Below are positions 54,666-64,000 of a stretch of DNA of 64,000 nucleotides, piece after piece. The stretch is from Phocoena phocoena (lineage: Eukaryota; Chordata; Mammalia; Artiodactyla; Phocoenidae): NCBI RefSeq assembly GCF_963924675.1, contig NC_089224.1, forward strand, positions 49,548,885 to 49,612,884, written 5' to 3'. A model generated the notes under the pieces. The model had not been told where the DNA came from. It was given only the letters and a program-made list of their open reading frames with translations, and ran no database searches. Within the stretch, counting starts at the first letter, position 1; each line of letters opens with the position of its first letter. A program made the position numbers and the translations under genes.

Positions 54666-56447
54666 TTTCTTGTTATAGTCAAATACGCAGATACGAATAC
54701 CTCTAAGCATCATTGAGTTACCTCTGTTTCACATATGTCTCTCTTGATGTAAGACTCGACTATTTAATGCACTCAATGCACTGTTAAAGATTTTTAACCC
54801 TGAGTCTGACGTTTTATTAGTTTCATTGTAAGCTACATTTGCTGATCCCAGTGAAGGCTTTTCATCATTCATTCACCTGATAAATATTTGAGCGTCCGTG
54901 TGTATAAAGTTAGTTTCTCAGCAGGCTAAAATGAGTGGTATGACCAGTAAGTGGGTGCAAAAAATTAATGGAAAAGGTAGGGGCTTGAGCTGGGACTTTG
55001 GGTAGATAGAAAGGAAAATATATTTTCCAGTTACTCGTACTTGCATCAGAGTTAATGAAGATGATACCCATTTAACTGGATGAGTATTTCCTCTTCTAAA
55101 GGGACTTGACAGCCACCATGCCAGGGATGTATTATTGAATAGGACTTTCATCCAGAATGCTTTTCTTCCTCCTTACCCTGAAACTGCATTTAAATGACCA
55201 TGGGGACCCTGCAGCCACTTCCTCAAAGCTTCTGGCCAGCTTCAATCCATTAGGTCCTAGCTTCCTGTCTGGTCCTTCTCCAGAGTCAGAAATATGCACC
55301 AAAATATTAACAGAGGCTGGAGTGAAGTGTACATGAAAATAATGTACATTCAATATTATACAATTCTATAATATTTTTACTTTTATAGCCCAGAGTATAT
55401 TTGCTTTTTTAAAAAAAAGTTTAAAAAATTAAAAGATTGTAAAACCACATTCTCGAGTCAAAGGCAGCTCCCAGATCCCAAAAGCGCCTCCAAGTCTTAA
55501 CACTCAAAAATGTAAGAAATGTAAATGGACCTAGAGGGAAGGAGAGCTTTTATAGTTCAGAATTTCTCCACTCACTCACTCTCAGCTTTTCCTTGCTAAG
55601 GTGACTCTTTCCACATTTATTCAGCAGGTCTGTCCAGCCACTCTCGCTATGGAGATAATATAAAGGAGATAAAGAAGAGGCTCTGTGTGACTATAAGGTC
55701 TTTAACTGAGGAGGGGGGCGGGAAAAAAAAGGGGTGTAAGGTAAATTAAAGGAAGTAGTTAACACCGGTCTGTGGACATCTAGCCCTGGGAGGTTCAGTT
55801 ATTGGCCAGTGTCATAGTTGTACATACAAGCATCAGAACCAGAAGTCAGGTTTTCTTCCTGCAAATCCGAGTTCTTCACACAGCTGCCTTGGAGGGTTTT
55901 TGTGGTTCAAGTCTTCCCAGTCTAAGACCTTAAAGCCAGTTGTGAATGGTGATTGATTAGAGGTTTTCTGAGGACAAACTGTACCAAACATATGAACACT
56001 TTTGTGAGTCCGTAGAGAGCTTGCACCCTTCAGGTGATCTGTTTACGAATAATGAATTGTTTCTTGCTAACATTCTCTGCTCTCCGCACGTAAGTCGCAC
56101 CATACCTAGAAGCTGAGTTTTTCTAGGATGGGTGTGCTGGCTGAAGCCAAACCCCTGAGATGGAGGAAGTCCACCACCTGGGATACCTAATCCTCCACCT
56201 TCTCTACCTCCAACTGTGCTCTGTGGGGATCCTTTGACTGGGAGCATCTTGCAGTGTGTGATCTGAATGTGGGTCCCTCCATTTTAGTCTCTGCTCCATT
56301 ATCAACTCCCTGGATCACATAGTCCTCTTCAAAATCTTGTGTGTGGTTTCCCTGAGTTTGTGAAGATAAAATAGAGCAGCAACACACCTTAAAGCTTCTT
56401 GGAATAAATATATGTATAGATACTTTGCAGTTCAGATTGATGTGTTT
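54666..56447. other. Unassigned sequence
   Basis: About 1.8 kb without a recognisable repeat except a short L2-end trace near 54870. Minus-strand open frames at 55132-55353, 55957-56247 and 56187-56387 show no known domain and no splice evidence that I can defend. Confidence 0.4.
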
Positions 56448-56759
56448 TTAGCACTTCATCCTAGCATAGCCTCTGTTGGTCAAGAACATTAGTGTTCCAT
56501 TACTGGAATAAAATTTGGTGGCATGCCAAGTGTCTTCTGATTTGACATCAAAGTGGGAAGGATAGCCAACTTGAAAGAGTAAACTAGCATCTGTGAAGTT
56601 CCCTGTCACTGAGATAGCTGATTTCATATTGACATTTTCCAATTTCCTCATTTGCTTTTGCTTTTCTCCCAAAGAAGCATATTTATTGTTATTTTGGATC
56701 CGGTTTTGTGATGTTGGTATTGAGACAGTTACGTAAACAAGTTGCGAGGGATTATTAGT
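56448..56759 (-). other. Unassigned 103-codon open stretch, probably chance
   Basis: The minus strand is open from a stop just above 56759 to TAA just below 56448. The translation has ordinary protein-like composition (for example YPSHFDVKSEDTW) and lies outside recognisable repeats. In-frame ATG codons are internal (about 56649). I recognise no family, and frames of this length are expected by chance in a 64-kb window. An exon or old retrocopy cannot be excluded. Confidence 0.15.
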
Positions 56760-57139
56760 TTATCAGTAGAAGGATGTCTGGTCCATTGCCAAGATGCATT
56801 GATCTGTTTATTATGACTCTACCCAGTAGAGTGGCAATTTAAAAAAGACCCTAAGTGGTCTTAGGGTTTCACTTATAGAAATCCACCGGTTCATTTATTA
56901 ACCCACATTTGAGGACTAACTCACTGTATAATCTTACCAGCATTATTATGACAGTTGTTATCATCCACCGCAGCCAGGGAACAATATCCCAATTATACGT
57001 TCTATTGTTTCACTTGTGATATGAGAGCAATACAAATTGTTGATGATAATTATGTTGATTTTCAGCAGTTTGCAAATTAGTACATTAGTACATTTAGAAA
57101 TATAAATATACCCGAAGGCTAATATGTGTGTTGGGGCTA
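56760..57139. other. Unassigned sequence
   Basis: Contains the imperfect inverted repeat 'accctaagtggtcttagggt' (56849-56868). No gene or named repeat is recognised. Confidence 0.4.
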
Positions 57140-57265
57140 GTTAACAAGTATTTATTGAGTGTCTATGGTGTGTGTGGTGGACTCGAAGAGGCACAGCGTA
57201 GGGATACCAGCAGCGGAGTAAAACAAACAAGGAAGCTGACCGGCCCAGGGTACAGCTTGTGCTGC
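57140..57265 (-). mobile_element. L2 3'-end fragment (reverse)
   Basis: 'aagtatttattgagtgtcta' and 'gcgtagggataccagcag' with 'aaaacaaacaaggaagctg' match the reversed L2 end. Confidence 0.62.
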
Positions 57266-57284
57266 ATAAAAATGAAACGTACCT

Positions 57285-57490
57285 TACTGACGTAGTCTTT
57301 TCTGGTAACAAACGGCCCTGAAACTTAATGGCATAAAGCAGCAATTCATGATTGCCCACAGTTCCGTGGGCTGCCCGGGCTGTTCATCGGCTGGTTTTCC
57401 CTGGGCTCAGCTGTCCTGGGAGTCAGCTGGCTGACACATGATGGCAGCTGCTGCTGGCTCTGGGCTGGGCCCATACAGCTGAAATCCTCC
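57285..57490 (-). mobile_element. MLT1-like LTR fragment (reverse)
   Basis: 'tctggtaacaaacggccctg', 'aaacttaatggcataaagc' and 'acagttccgtgggctgcc' resemble the reversed 3' end of an MLT1-class LTR. Only about 200 bp remain. Confidence 0.55.
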
Positions 57491-57529
57491 CGCGCATCCA
57501 TTTCTACCTTACTGGCATTAGTGCCATCA

Positions 57530-58060
57530 ATTTCTTGTATGTTCTTCTAGAGGTGTGTTATTCATATACCTGCAACTACATAGAGATATTTCCCTTTCTC
57601 CTCCTTTTTTATACAGAAGGTAGCACACTGTAGATCTCCTTCGCCTTGCTTTGCCCCCTAATTATATCTTATTCCATTTTAGTATTTAAAAGATGGTCAT
57701 TCTTTTTTAGAGCTACATAATACTCCATGGTATAGCTGTACTACACTTATTTAATCAGTACCCTATTGAATGAGATACCTTAGGTGGTTTCCTATCTTTT
57801 GCCATAATAAACGAAGCTACGAGGTGACATTACCATGTCACTTTCTTTGAGTAGAGGTATAACTAAAGAATTTTGTCAAAGTTCAAAGTATATACGTATT
57901 TGTAACTTTGTTAAATGTCAAAGTGCCTTCTGTGGCAGCTGAACCAATTTATGCTTCTATCAGAAGTGACTGTACATGGCTGTTCCCCACACCTTCGGCA
58001 GGTGTTATCAAATGGTTGTTACTGACTTTAGTAATTATTATTACAACTTGTTTTTCTACT
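57530..58060 (-). mobile_element. Old L1 3'-region relic (reverse)
   Basis: 'tagagctacataatactcca', 'ggtatagctgtactacactt', 'gtttcctatcttttgccata' and 'aaatgtcaaagtgccttctg' follow the 3' region of an old L1 read backwards. Confidence 0.65.
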
Positions 58061-58206
58061 ATGCCTTAAAGTCAACAAAATACTTTTACGCACTCTGAGT
58101 TCATACAACGGTGGGTTAGGTTTCATTATTCTAATCTCCCTGGTGATGATCTGAAGGACCAAATGTCCTGTATAACTCGCCTAGATTTGTGCAGAAAATA
58201 GGGGTC
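58061..58206. other. Unassigned sequence
   Basis: Short stretch up to the first TSD copy of the L1/SINE composite; nothing recognised. Confidence 0.3.
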
Positions 58207-58223
58207 AAAATCAGGTCTGAAAC

Positions 58224-58456
58224 TGGGAGATTGGGACTGATGTATACACACTACTATTTATAAAATAGATAAGTAATAAGGACCTACTGTATAGCACAGG
58301 GAACTCTACTCAATGCTCTGTAATGACCTATATGTGAATTGAATCTAAAACAAAAGTGGATATATGTATATGTATAATTGATTCACTTTGCTGTACAGCA
58401 GAAACTAACAGAACGTTGTAAATCAACTATACTCCAATAAAATTTTTTTAAAAAAC
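58224..58456 (+). mobile_element. L1 3' end, first half of a composite insertion
   Basis: 'agtaataaggacctactgt', 'atagcacagggaactctact', 'tttgctgtacagcagaaact' and 'aaatcaactatactccaat' give the L1 terminus, 5' truncated. A CHR-1-like SINE follows its A tail, and only one TSD pair encloses both. Confidence 0.92.
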
Positions 58457-58817
58457 GGGCTTCCCTGGTGGTGCAGTGGCTAGGAATCCACCTGCCAATG
58501 CAGGGGACACAGATTTGAGCCCTGGTCTGGAAAGATCCCACGTGCTGCAGAGCAACTATGCCCGTGCGCCACAGCTACTGAGCCTGCGATCTAGAGCCCA
58601 CGAACCACAACTACTGAGCCTGTGAGCCATAACTACTGAAGCCTGTGCACCTAGAGCCCATGCTCCACAACAAGGGAAGCCACTGCAATGAGAAGCCCGT
58701 GCACTACAGCGAAGAGTAGCCCCTGCTCACTGCAAGTAGAGAAAGCCCGTGCGCAGCAACAAAGACCCAACGCAGCCAAAAATAAAATATATAAAATAAA
58801 TAAATTTATATAAAAAA
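58457..58817 (+). mobile_element. CHR-1-like long SINE, second half of the composite
   Basis: Starts GGGCTTCCCTGGTGGTGCAG, has two CACAACTACTGAGCC-type modules and GCGCAGCAACAAAGACCC, and an (AAAT)n tail. The TSD AAAATCAGGTCTGAAAC (58207-58223) reappears as AAAATCAGGTCTGGAAC (58818-58834) after the SINE, with one mismatch. Confidence 0.94.
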
Positions 58818-58914
58818 AAAATCAGGTCTGGAACCCAAGTCTTCTAGTTCCAAATCAGAACTTTCAGTAGTCAAATGAAGCAGTTATAAAATTTGCTAGA
58901 AACTAACCTGCCCC

Positions 58915-59468
58915 ATCAACATACCCCCTGCCATTACCCTCTTCTCCCGGCTCCTGGCAAGCACCAATCTACTTTATGTCTCTATGGATTTGTCTATCCT
59001 AGATATATCATACGACTGGAGTCATACAATACATAGTCTTTTGTGTCTGGTTTCTTTCACTTAGCATGTTTTTAAGATTTGTCCATTTTGTAGCATGTAT
59101 TAGTTTACATTCCTTTTTATGACTGAATAATACTCCATTGTGCGATATTCCATATTTATCTGTTCATCAGTTGATGGACATTTGGGTTGTTTCCACTTTC
59201 TGGCTATTATGAATATTGTTGCTATAAACAATCCTGTAGAAGTTTTTGTGTGGACATATATTTTCAATTCTCTTGGGTATAATATACTTAGGAATGGACT
59301 CTATGTTTAACTTTTTTTTCCAAAATAACTATACCATTTTGCATTTTCACCTACAGCGTATGAGGGTTCCAAGTTCTCCATGTCCTTGCCAACACTTGTT
59401 ATTATCTGTCTTTCTGGCTATCACCATTATAGAGGGTGTGAAGTGGTATCTCAATGCTATTTATTTTT
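58915..59468 (-). mobile_element. L1 3' region (reverse), outer element, first part
   Basis: 'caagcaccaatctactttat', 'ttttatgactgaataatact', 'tcatcagttgatggacattt', 'gccaacacttgttattatct' and 'gtgaagtggtatctcaatg' are the reversed ORF2 end and 3' UTR of an L1. It breaks at about 59468 and resumes near 59820. Confidence 0.88.
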
Positions 59469-59819
59469 TTAAATTTTAATTGTGGTAAATACACATATAA
59501 AATTTACCATCTTAATCATTTTTAAGTGTACAGTTCAGTGGCATTAAGTACCTTTATAGTGTGCTACCATCACCAATATTTATCCACAGAACACTCTGCA
59601 TTCTGCAAAACTAAAACCCTGTACCTATTAAACAATAACTTCACAGTCTTGTCTCCCCTCAGCCACTGGCAACCACCACTCTATTTTCTGTCTCTGTGAG
59701 TTTGATCAGCTTAGGTACCTTAAGTAAGCGGAATCACATAGTACTTGTCATTTTATGACTGTCTTATTTCACTTAGCTTAATGTCTTCAAGGATCATCCA
59801 CGTTGTAGCATGTGTTCAG
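59469..59819 (-). mobile_element. L1 3' UTR (reverse) nested in the L1
   Basis: Begins with a T-rich tail and 'aattgtggtaaatacacata', continues 'agtgtacagttcagtggcat', 'ggcaaccaccactctatttt' and ends 'ccacgttgtagcatgtg'. It belongs to a second L1 inserted into the first in the same orientation. Confidence 0.82.
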
Positions 59820-59935
59820 TGTGGTCTTTATTTACATTTCCCTGATGACTAATGATGTGTATGTGCTTACTGGTCATTTGTACATTTTCTTTGGAGAAAT
59901 GTCTATTCAAATCCTTTCACTGTCAATAATTTAAT
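59820..59935 (-). mobile_element. L1 (reverse), outer element, second part
   Basis: 'tatttacatttccctgatga', 'ctaatgatgtgtatgtgctt' and 'ctttggagaaatgtctattc' continue the outer L1 exactly where it was broken at 59468. Confidence 0.8.
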
Positions 59936-60264
59936 GACTATTCTGGACTAAAACCCACTTTTTGAATCACCTGCAACAAATCTTTAAGTACTTCCTCATT
60001 TTTTCCCTCTAGAATTCATACAAAGAGGTATATTACTTAATCACAATCTTTGGGCTAATAGAGGCTCAGTAATAATTGCTGTTCATAATAACTGGAAGTC
60101 CTAATCAATCCCAACGTGCCTTCTGGCCTAATAAAAAATGTTATGTTAATTAGAAATAAATAATTTTAGTATTTATGTCTGTTTTAATCAGTCTGATTCT
60201 TAAAATTAAAAATGGTTATATATTCAATTAACATCTTATTCCTTTTATTCCTCGTTTCAATCCA
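59936..60264. other. Unassigned sequence
   Basis: AT-rich, nothing recognised. Confidence 0.35.
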
Positions 60265-60420
60265 TCTTATACATTGCTGCCTGAGTATTTTCACCGGTGT
60301 AAATCTGATCATGTCACTCTCCAGTTCAAAAGCTTCTCTAGCTCCCCATTGCCAACCAAATTAAATACAATCTTCTCCTGTAATTCAGATCTTTCCATTT
60401 TTTGCTTTGACTGAAGAAAC
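60265..60420 (+). mobile_element. L2 fragment
   Basis: 'gtaaatctgatcatgtcact', 'ctctagctccccattgccaa' and 'ttaaatacaatcttctcct' match the L2 region upstream of the 3' end. The piece at 61100-61365 may be its continuation, separated by later sequence including a MER5-like element and a SINE. Confidence 0.7.
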
Positions 60421-60682
60421 CCCGTAAGAAATATATTTGATATTGTATAAAGAATGAGAACACAAGCATATACATAAGTAAATACGTACTTACACGAAGC
60501 AAATCTTTCACAAAAACTTCCTACCCTTACAGCATACAATGCATTCTGATATTTTGAAAAAAACTTTAAACTACGTAAGGAGACTTGCTAAATTGATTTT
60601 CAAAACTCAAGTTCAGAAAAGATGATCCTACAGCATGGCCAACCGCGGCATGTTTCTTCAGAGTTTGGTAAAACCTACTCCA
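60421..60682. other. Unassigned sequence
   Basis: Nothing recognised. Confidence 0.3.
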
Positions 60683-60825
60683 GTGTTTCCCAAACCTAGT
60701 TGCACATTAGAATCACTTGGAAAACTAAATAATTTTTTTAAAAAAGCAACCTAACCGAGATCTTCACCCTTGAAAGTTCTCATTCATAAGGTCTGGGAAG
60801 GAGCCCAGAAATCTGTGTGTTTTTT
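60683..60825 (+). mobile_element. MER5-like hAT MITE, left part
   Basis: 'cagtgtttcccaaacctagt', 'tgcacattagaatcacttgg' and 'gagcccagaaatctgtgtg' follow the MER5 order. A SINE splits it; the right part is at 61023-61085. Confidence 0.78.
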
Positions 60826-61022
60826 TTGTTTGTTTTTTGTTTTTTGCGGTACGCGGGCCTCTCACTGCTGTGGCCTCTCCCGCGTTGGAGCGCAGGCTCA
60901 GCGGCCATGGCCCACGGGCCCAGCCGCTCCGCGGCACGTGGGATCCTCCCGGACCGGGGCACAAACCCACGTCCCCCGCATCGGCAGGCGGACTCTCAAC
61001 CACTGCGCCTCCAGGGAAGCCC
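60826..61022 (-). mobile_element. CHR-2-like SINE (reverse) with a 15-bp internal deletion
   Basis: A T/G-rich tail (TTTGTTTGTTTTTTG) opens the reversed copy, which ends GCCTCCAGGGAAGCCCC. A stretch containing GTCCGGAGCCTGTGC in sense orientation is missing. TGTGT-T(n) words before and CTGTGTTTTT after fit a TSD inside the MER5-like element. Confidence 0.93.
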
Positions 61023-61088
61023 CTGTGTTTTTATTAAAAGCTCCCCAGTTGATTTCGTTGTGTGGCCAGGTTTGAGAACAACTGCTCT
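61023..61088 (+). mobile_element. MER5-like hAT MITE, right part
   Basis: 'aaagctccccagttgatttc' and 'ggtttgagaacaactgctc' are the end of the MER5-like element broken at 60825. Confidence 0.75.
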
Positions 61089-61099
61089 CACCATATTAC

Positions 61100-61365
61100 C
61101 TGCCTTTCCCCCATCCCAAACAAATACTTCTTGCTTCCTGCACATTCTTTCTTCACACGTTTACTTTCCTCCACCTGGAAATCCCTCTGCCTGTTGATAT
61201 CTTTCTAGGCCCACCTCAAATACTACTTCCTAGTTATTCCTCGAACCAGAACAGTCTCATTTCCCTAGACTTCCCACAAGTCTAATTTGGGTCTTGTTGA
61301 GGACACTTCTCTTGCCCCACCTCACTGTGTGTATCTTCCTACTACATTGTAAGCAACTGCATTAT
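61100..61365 (+). mobile_element. L2 fragment
   Basis: 'tttcctccacctggaaatcc', 'aggcccacctcaaatactac' and 'attgtaagcaactgcatt' match L2 downstream of the 60265-60420 region. Confidence 0.7.
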
Positions 61366-61829
61366 AATTACCCCTCAGCAGGAGTACAATGGCCACTCCA
61401 AGTCAGGATTTGATAAACTTACTTGAACTGGAGTTGAAATGGAACCTTTCATCCTGGGCCCAAGCTAGTTAACGGAGATTTTAAACAACACGGGACTTGG
61501 ATATATTTTAATGTGATAATAGGGGCATAAATAGGTGAAAGTAAAGCCTTTCTGCATGTGATATTCATGCAGTCTGGCTTTTGGTTAGCTTTTCCCATCA
61601 CTCTGCTCATCAGTCTCCACAGGAAGACACAATGACCAGGTCTAAATGCCCATATCCAAAATAGACTAAAATTCTCCCCATCTTACTTGATGTTAGGTTC
61701 CCTTATGTGTTCCTACTCTCTGTGACTGGAGGTTTCCAGATCACGTCTCTGAGCTTGAAGCAAATGAAAAACCCTAAGTGTTTTGTTCCCATCAGATTTG
61801 GCTGTACATGTTCAGAGCACCGTTACAAT
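61366..61829. other. Unassigned sequence
   Basis: No gene or repeat recognised. Confidence 0.35.
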
Positions 61830-61955
61830 ATTATGTTTTCCATTTTGCATGGGTATAAATTAAAGAACAGAGAGGATTTGATTAGCTCAAGATCCCAGAG
61901 TGACTGGCAATGATGGGAATAAAGACTTGTTCCCCGGATTCCTGGCCCAGTTCAC
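61830..61955 (-). mobile_element. MIR-like fragment (reverse)
   Basis: 'attagctcaagatcccagag', 'tgactggcaatgatgggaat' and 'tggcccagttcaccccg' recall the reversed MIR core. Diverged. Confidence 0.5.
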
Positions 61956-62619
61956 CCCGCACCAAACCACAGGTATGCTGCCTTTTTGCTGCTGAGGCCA
62001 TACAGCGTTCCTTGGAGGGGATACCATTAGCTCGGGGAGGATGAACGCACACAGGGAGGCTTCCAGAGAGGCATTTGGAGAGTCAGAGTAAGGGCCAATG
62101 GTGTCCTGGAAGTTTGAGTGAGCATTTCTGAATATGGTTTAGAAAATATGTGGTTAGCAAATACATAATGGGGTACTGGGTTACTTATGTTGAGTGTCAA
62201 GCTACTTCGCATTTATGGGTAATATCTAGTCCTGCATGTCCATCTCCTACTGAGTGTAATGCAAACAAAATAAGCCACTATAACGTTTTTAAAGGGATGC
62301 TGTCATTTGAATTTTTAGGAAATGCTAGAACTCTAAAATGACACGAATGACAAAGCAAAGGTGGTGGTAGGGATCAAGTTCTAGAACTTGGTATCGGCAT
62401 TTACAATGACTGTAAATTCCAGCCTCTAGATAAGTCTTGGAAGAGGGAAAATCATTGAGGATTCCCGCCATGTACCCAAGGTCCTATGTTCCCTCAGCTC
62501 TGGTTGATGAATCTTACCTCATCTGAAATTACAGACATCTTCGGGTCTTTCCTAATTTACATAGAAGGTTTTGACTGAATACACAGGTTGTCTCTGCAAA
62601 GCTTCTCACTCCAACTTTA
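61956..62619. other. Unassigned sequence
   Basis: No gene or repeat recognised. Confidence 0.35.
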
Positions 62620-63070
62620 ACCCTTCCCACTATTTTCCTTCTCTCAGGACAAACCAGCCACACTGATCTTTAACTTCCTTCCTTACCTCAGGGCCTTTGT
62701 AGGTATTGTTTTCTCTGCCTTGGGGGAACTTCCCACTGATCTTTACAAGGTTTGTTAAGATTCTAATCTCAGCAGAGTATCACCTCCTCAGGGAAGACTT
62801 GATCATCCAATATAACATTTTACTCCACAGGTATCCACTACCAACACCCCACACCTAGTCACTCTGGATCACTACACCCTATTTTATTATCATTAAAGCA
62901 TTTATCACAGTTTGAACTTGCATTTGTTAACTTGTGTCTCTCCCATGAGAGAGTAAACTCAGGAAAAGTAGATGACTTTTTACCCTAGTCATGGCCTTAT
63001 CTTCAGCACCTAGAGCAGTGCCTGGCAATCTAGTAAGTGCTAAATAGATATGTGTTGGGTAAATGAAATA
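62620..63070 (+). mobile_element. L2 fragment through to the 3' end
   Basis: The longest L2 copy here: 'cctcagggcctttgtaggta', 'tgttttctctgccttggggg', 'tatcacctcctcagggaaga', 'tcactctggatcactacacc', 'tcagcacctagagcagtgcc' and 'tagtaagtgctaaatagata' are in full L2 order to the terminal GGGTAAATGAA. Confidence 0.88.
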
Positions 63071-64000
63071 CCCATCAATGATGTCACTTGGGAGAAATGC
63101 CACTTCAACCCATGGATTGCTCTAAGAAATTGCCTAATAACGATCTTTGGAATGACTTCAGCAAGTGCATTAGGTAATATCCCCCAAATGCGGGCTGCGG
63201 CATAGTAAACATTAGTCAGGCTTCCCAGTTCACCCAGGAAGATGAACTCAGAGTTTGCATAAGCAGTGGGGTCAGCTTTCTACTGGACAATCTCTTCTGC
63301 ATAGGCAGTAAAGGATGGAGGGCAGGTGTCCTGGGCTTCGGGGAGCAGCTGGACCCTAAGCACGCTGTGCCTGATGCAAGCAGCAGAAGAGCTCTGACGA
63401 AAAGCAGAGGAAATTACAGTTGTCGGGACTTGTGGTCACAGGGCATGTGTTGCATTTGCAAGGTCATCATGGGATAATTCAGGGTGTAGCTTGCACACAT
63501 TCTGCTGCTGAAAGGGAGATTTTTTTTTTTTTCCTACCACATCCGACACATGGTTTGCCAGAGGAAGGGCACGAGATCAGCAGCACTGATGAGCTGGCTT
63601 GGTGTTTTTAGGCCACAACTCTACTAACCCAATGACTCCCTCCTGACTCCTCTAAAGGAGCCAAGAGAATTTATTCATTACCAAGTGTGAACAGCACTCA
63701 CACAAAGCCACCAGGCTGCTTTTGCCTGCTATGCCAAAAGGTACGTCTCAAAAAACCAAAAAAACAAAAAACTTAAATAATAACGCTGTCAATGCTTACT
63801 GTACTTAAAACCTTTGGGATAGAAAATTTATTTCTAAGCTAGAAATAAACACAAGTTTTATTTCTCCATTATAAATCTGGAAATTAAAAGAGAATGAAAA
63901 ACCATAATATAAGGCTGCATTTGGAAAAGCACACAGTGTACTTAATATGTATAAAGTAGATAGAGGGCCAAACTAACGCTCAGTCCTGTTTGCTGGCTGG
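63071..64000. other. Unassigned sequence with a perfect hairpin
   Basis: Contains a T12 run near 63520, a short A/C-rich run near 63751-63775 and a perfect 10-bp hairpin at 63827-63849. A 63-codon open frame at 63420-63611 has no domain. Confidence 0.4.

Noticed and set aside
656..61022. Recurrent near-identical units as a CRISPR-like or satellite array
   Set aside because: The units are dispersed, in both orientations and individually flanked by different TSDs, so they are SINE insertions.

Overview
The window is non-coding mammalian nuclear DNA, almost certainly from a whale or dolphin. The diagnostic signal is about 20 copies of tRNA-derived SINEs of the CHR type. They have a head reading CTTCCCTGGTGGCGCAGTGG, a Pol III B-box-like GGTTCGTGCCC, a body GCTGAGCCTGCGCGTCC, and a poly(A) or AAATA-type tail. 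The short form (about 200 bp, CHR-2 like) and long form (about 350 bp, CHR-1 like) are abundant in Cetacea; hippopotamus is the only serious alternative. Many copies keep clean target-site duplications (TSDs), so much of the SINE load is fairly young. Family names throughout come from remembered consensus features; no database search was run.

I found no convincing protein-coding exon, structural RNA gene, CRISPR array, operon or viral gene. Nearly every long open frame lies in a SINE, where the CpG-rich body is open in several frames, or in a decayed L1. The best unexplained open frame (56448-56759, minus strand) is no longer than chance allows. The window is intergenic or deep-intronic sequence with a single 200-N assembly gap (44973-45172).

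Layout. 1-10 kb: a truncated SINE fused to an L1 3' end inside one TSD pair, L2 and MIR relics, an old minus-strand L1, two SINEs (one with an extra 19 bases and a second A tail), and a complete Tigger-like MITE. 10-20 kb: SINEs, L2/MIR relics, an L1 ORF2 fragment lacking both ends, a (CA)n microsatellite and an orphan A-tail insertion. 20-26 kb: a plus-strand L1 fragment nested in an older L1, then a minus-strand L1 3' half. 26-38 kb: LTR-like relics, L2, an hAT-type MITE with an 8-bp TSD that is itself split by a SINE, and another L1 tail. 38-48 kb: mostly unassigned, with MIR, MER5-like and palindromic MITE copies and the gap. 48-51 kb: an L1 3' half holding a nested L1-tail/SINE block, with another SINE in its own tail. 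51-64 kb: L2, MIR, LTR-like and nested L1 relics, and another L1-tail/SINE composite.

No genes work together here. What the sequence records is retrotransposition. SINEs repeatedly sit in or next to L1 3' ends, and there are two direct hints of chimeric or read-through RNA templates: 656-947 and 5714-6110. I saw no evidence of a new biological system.
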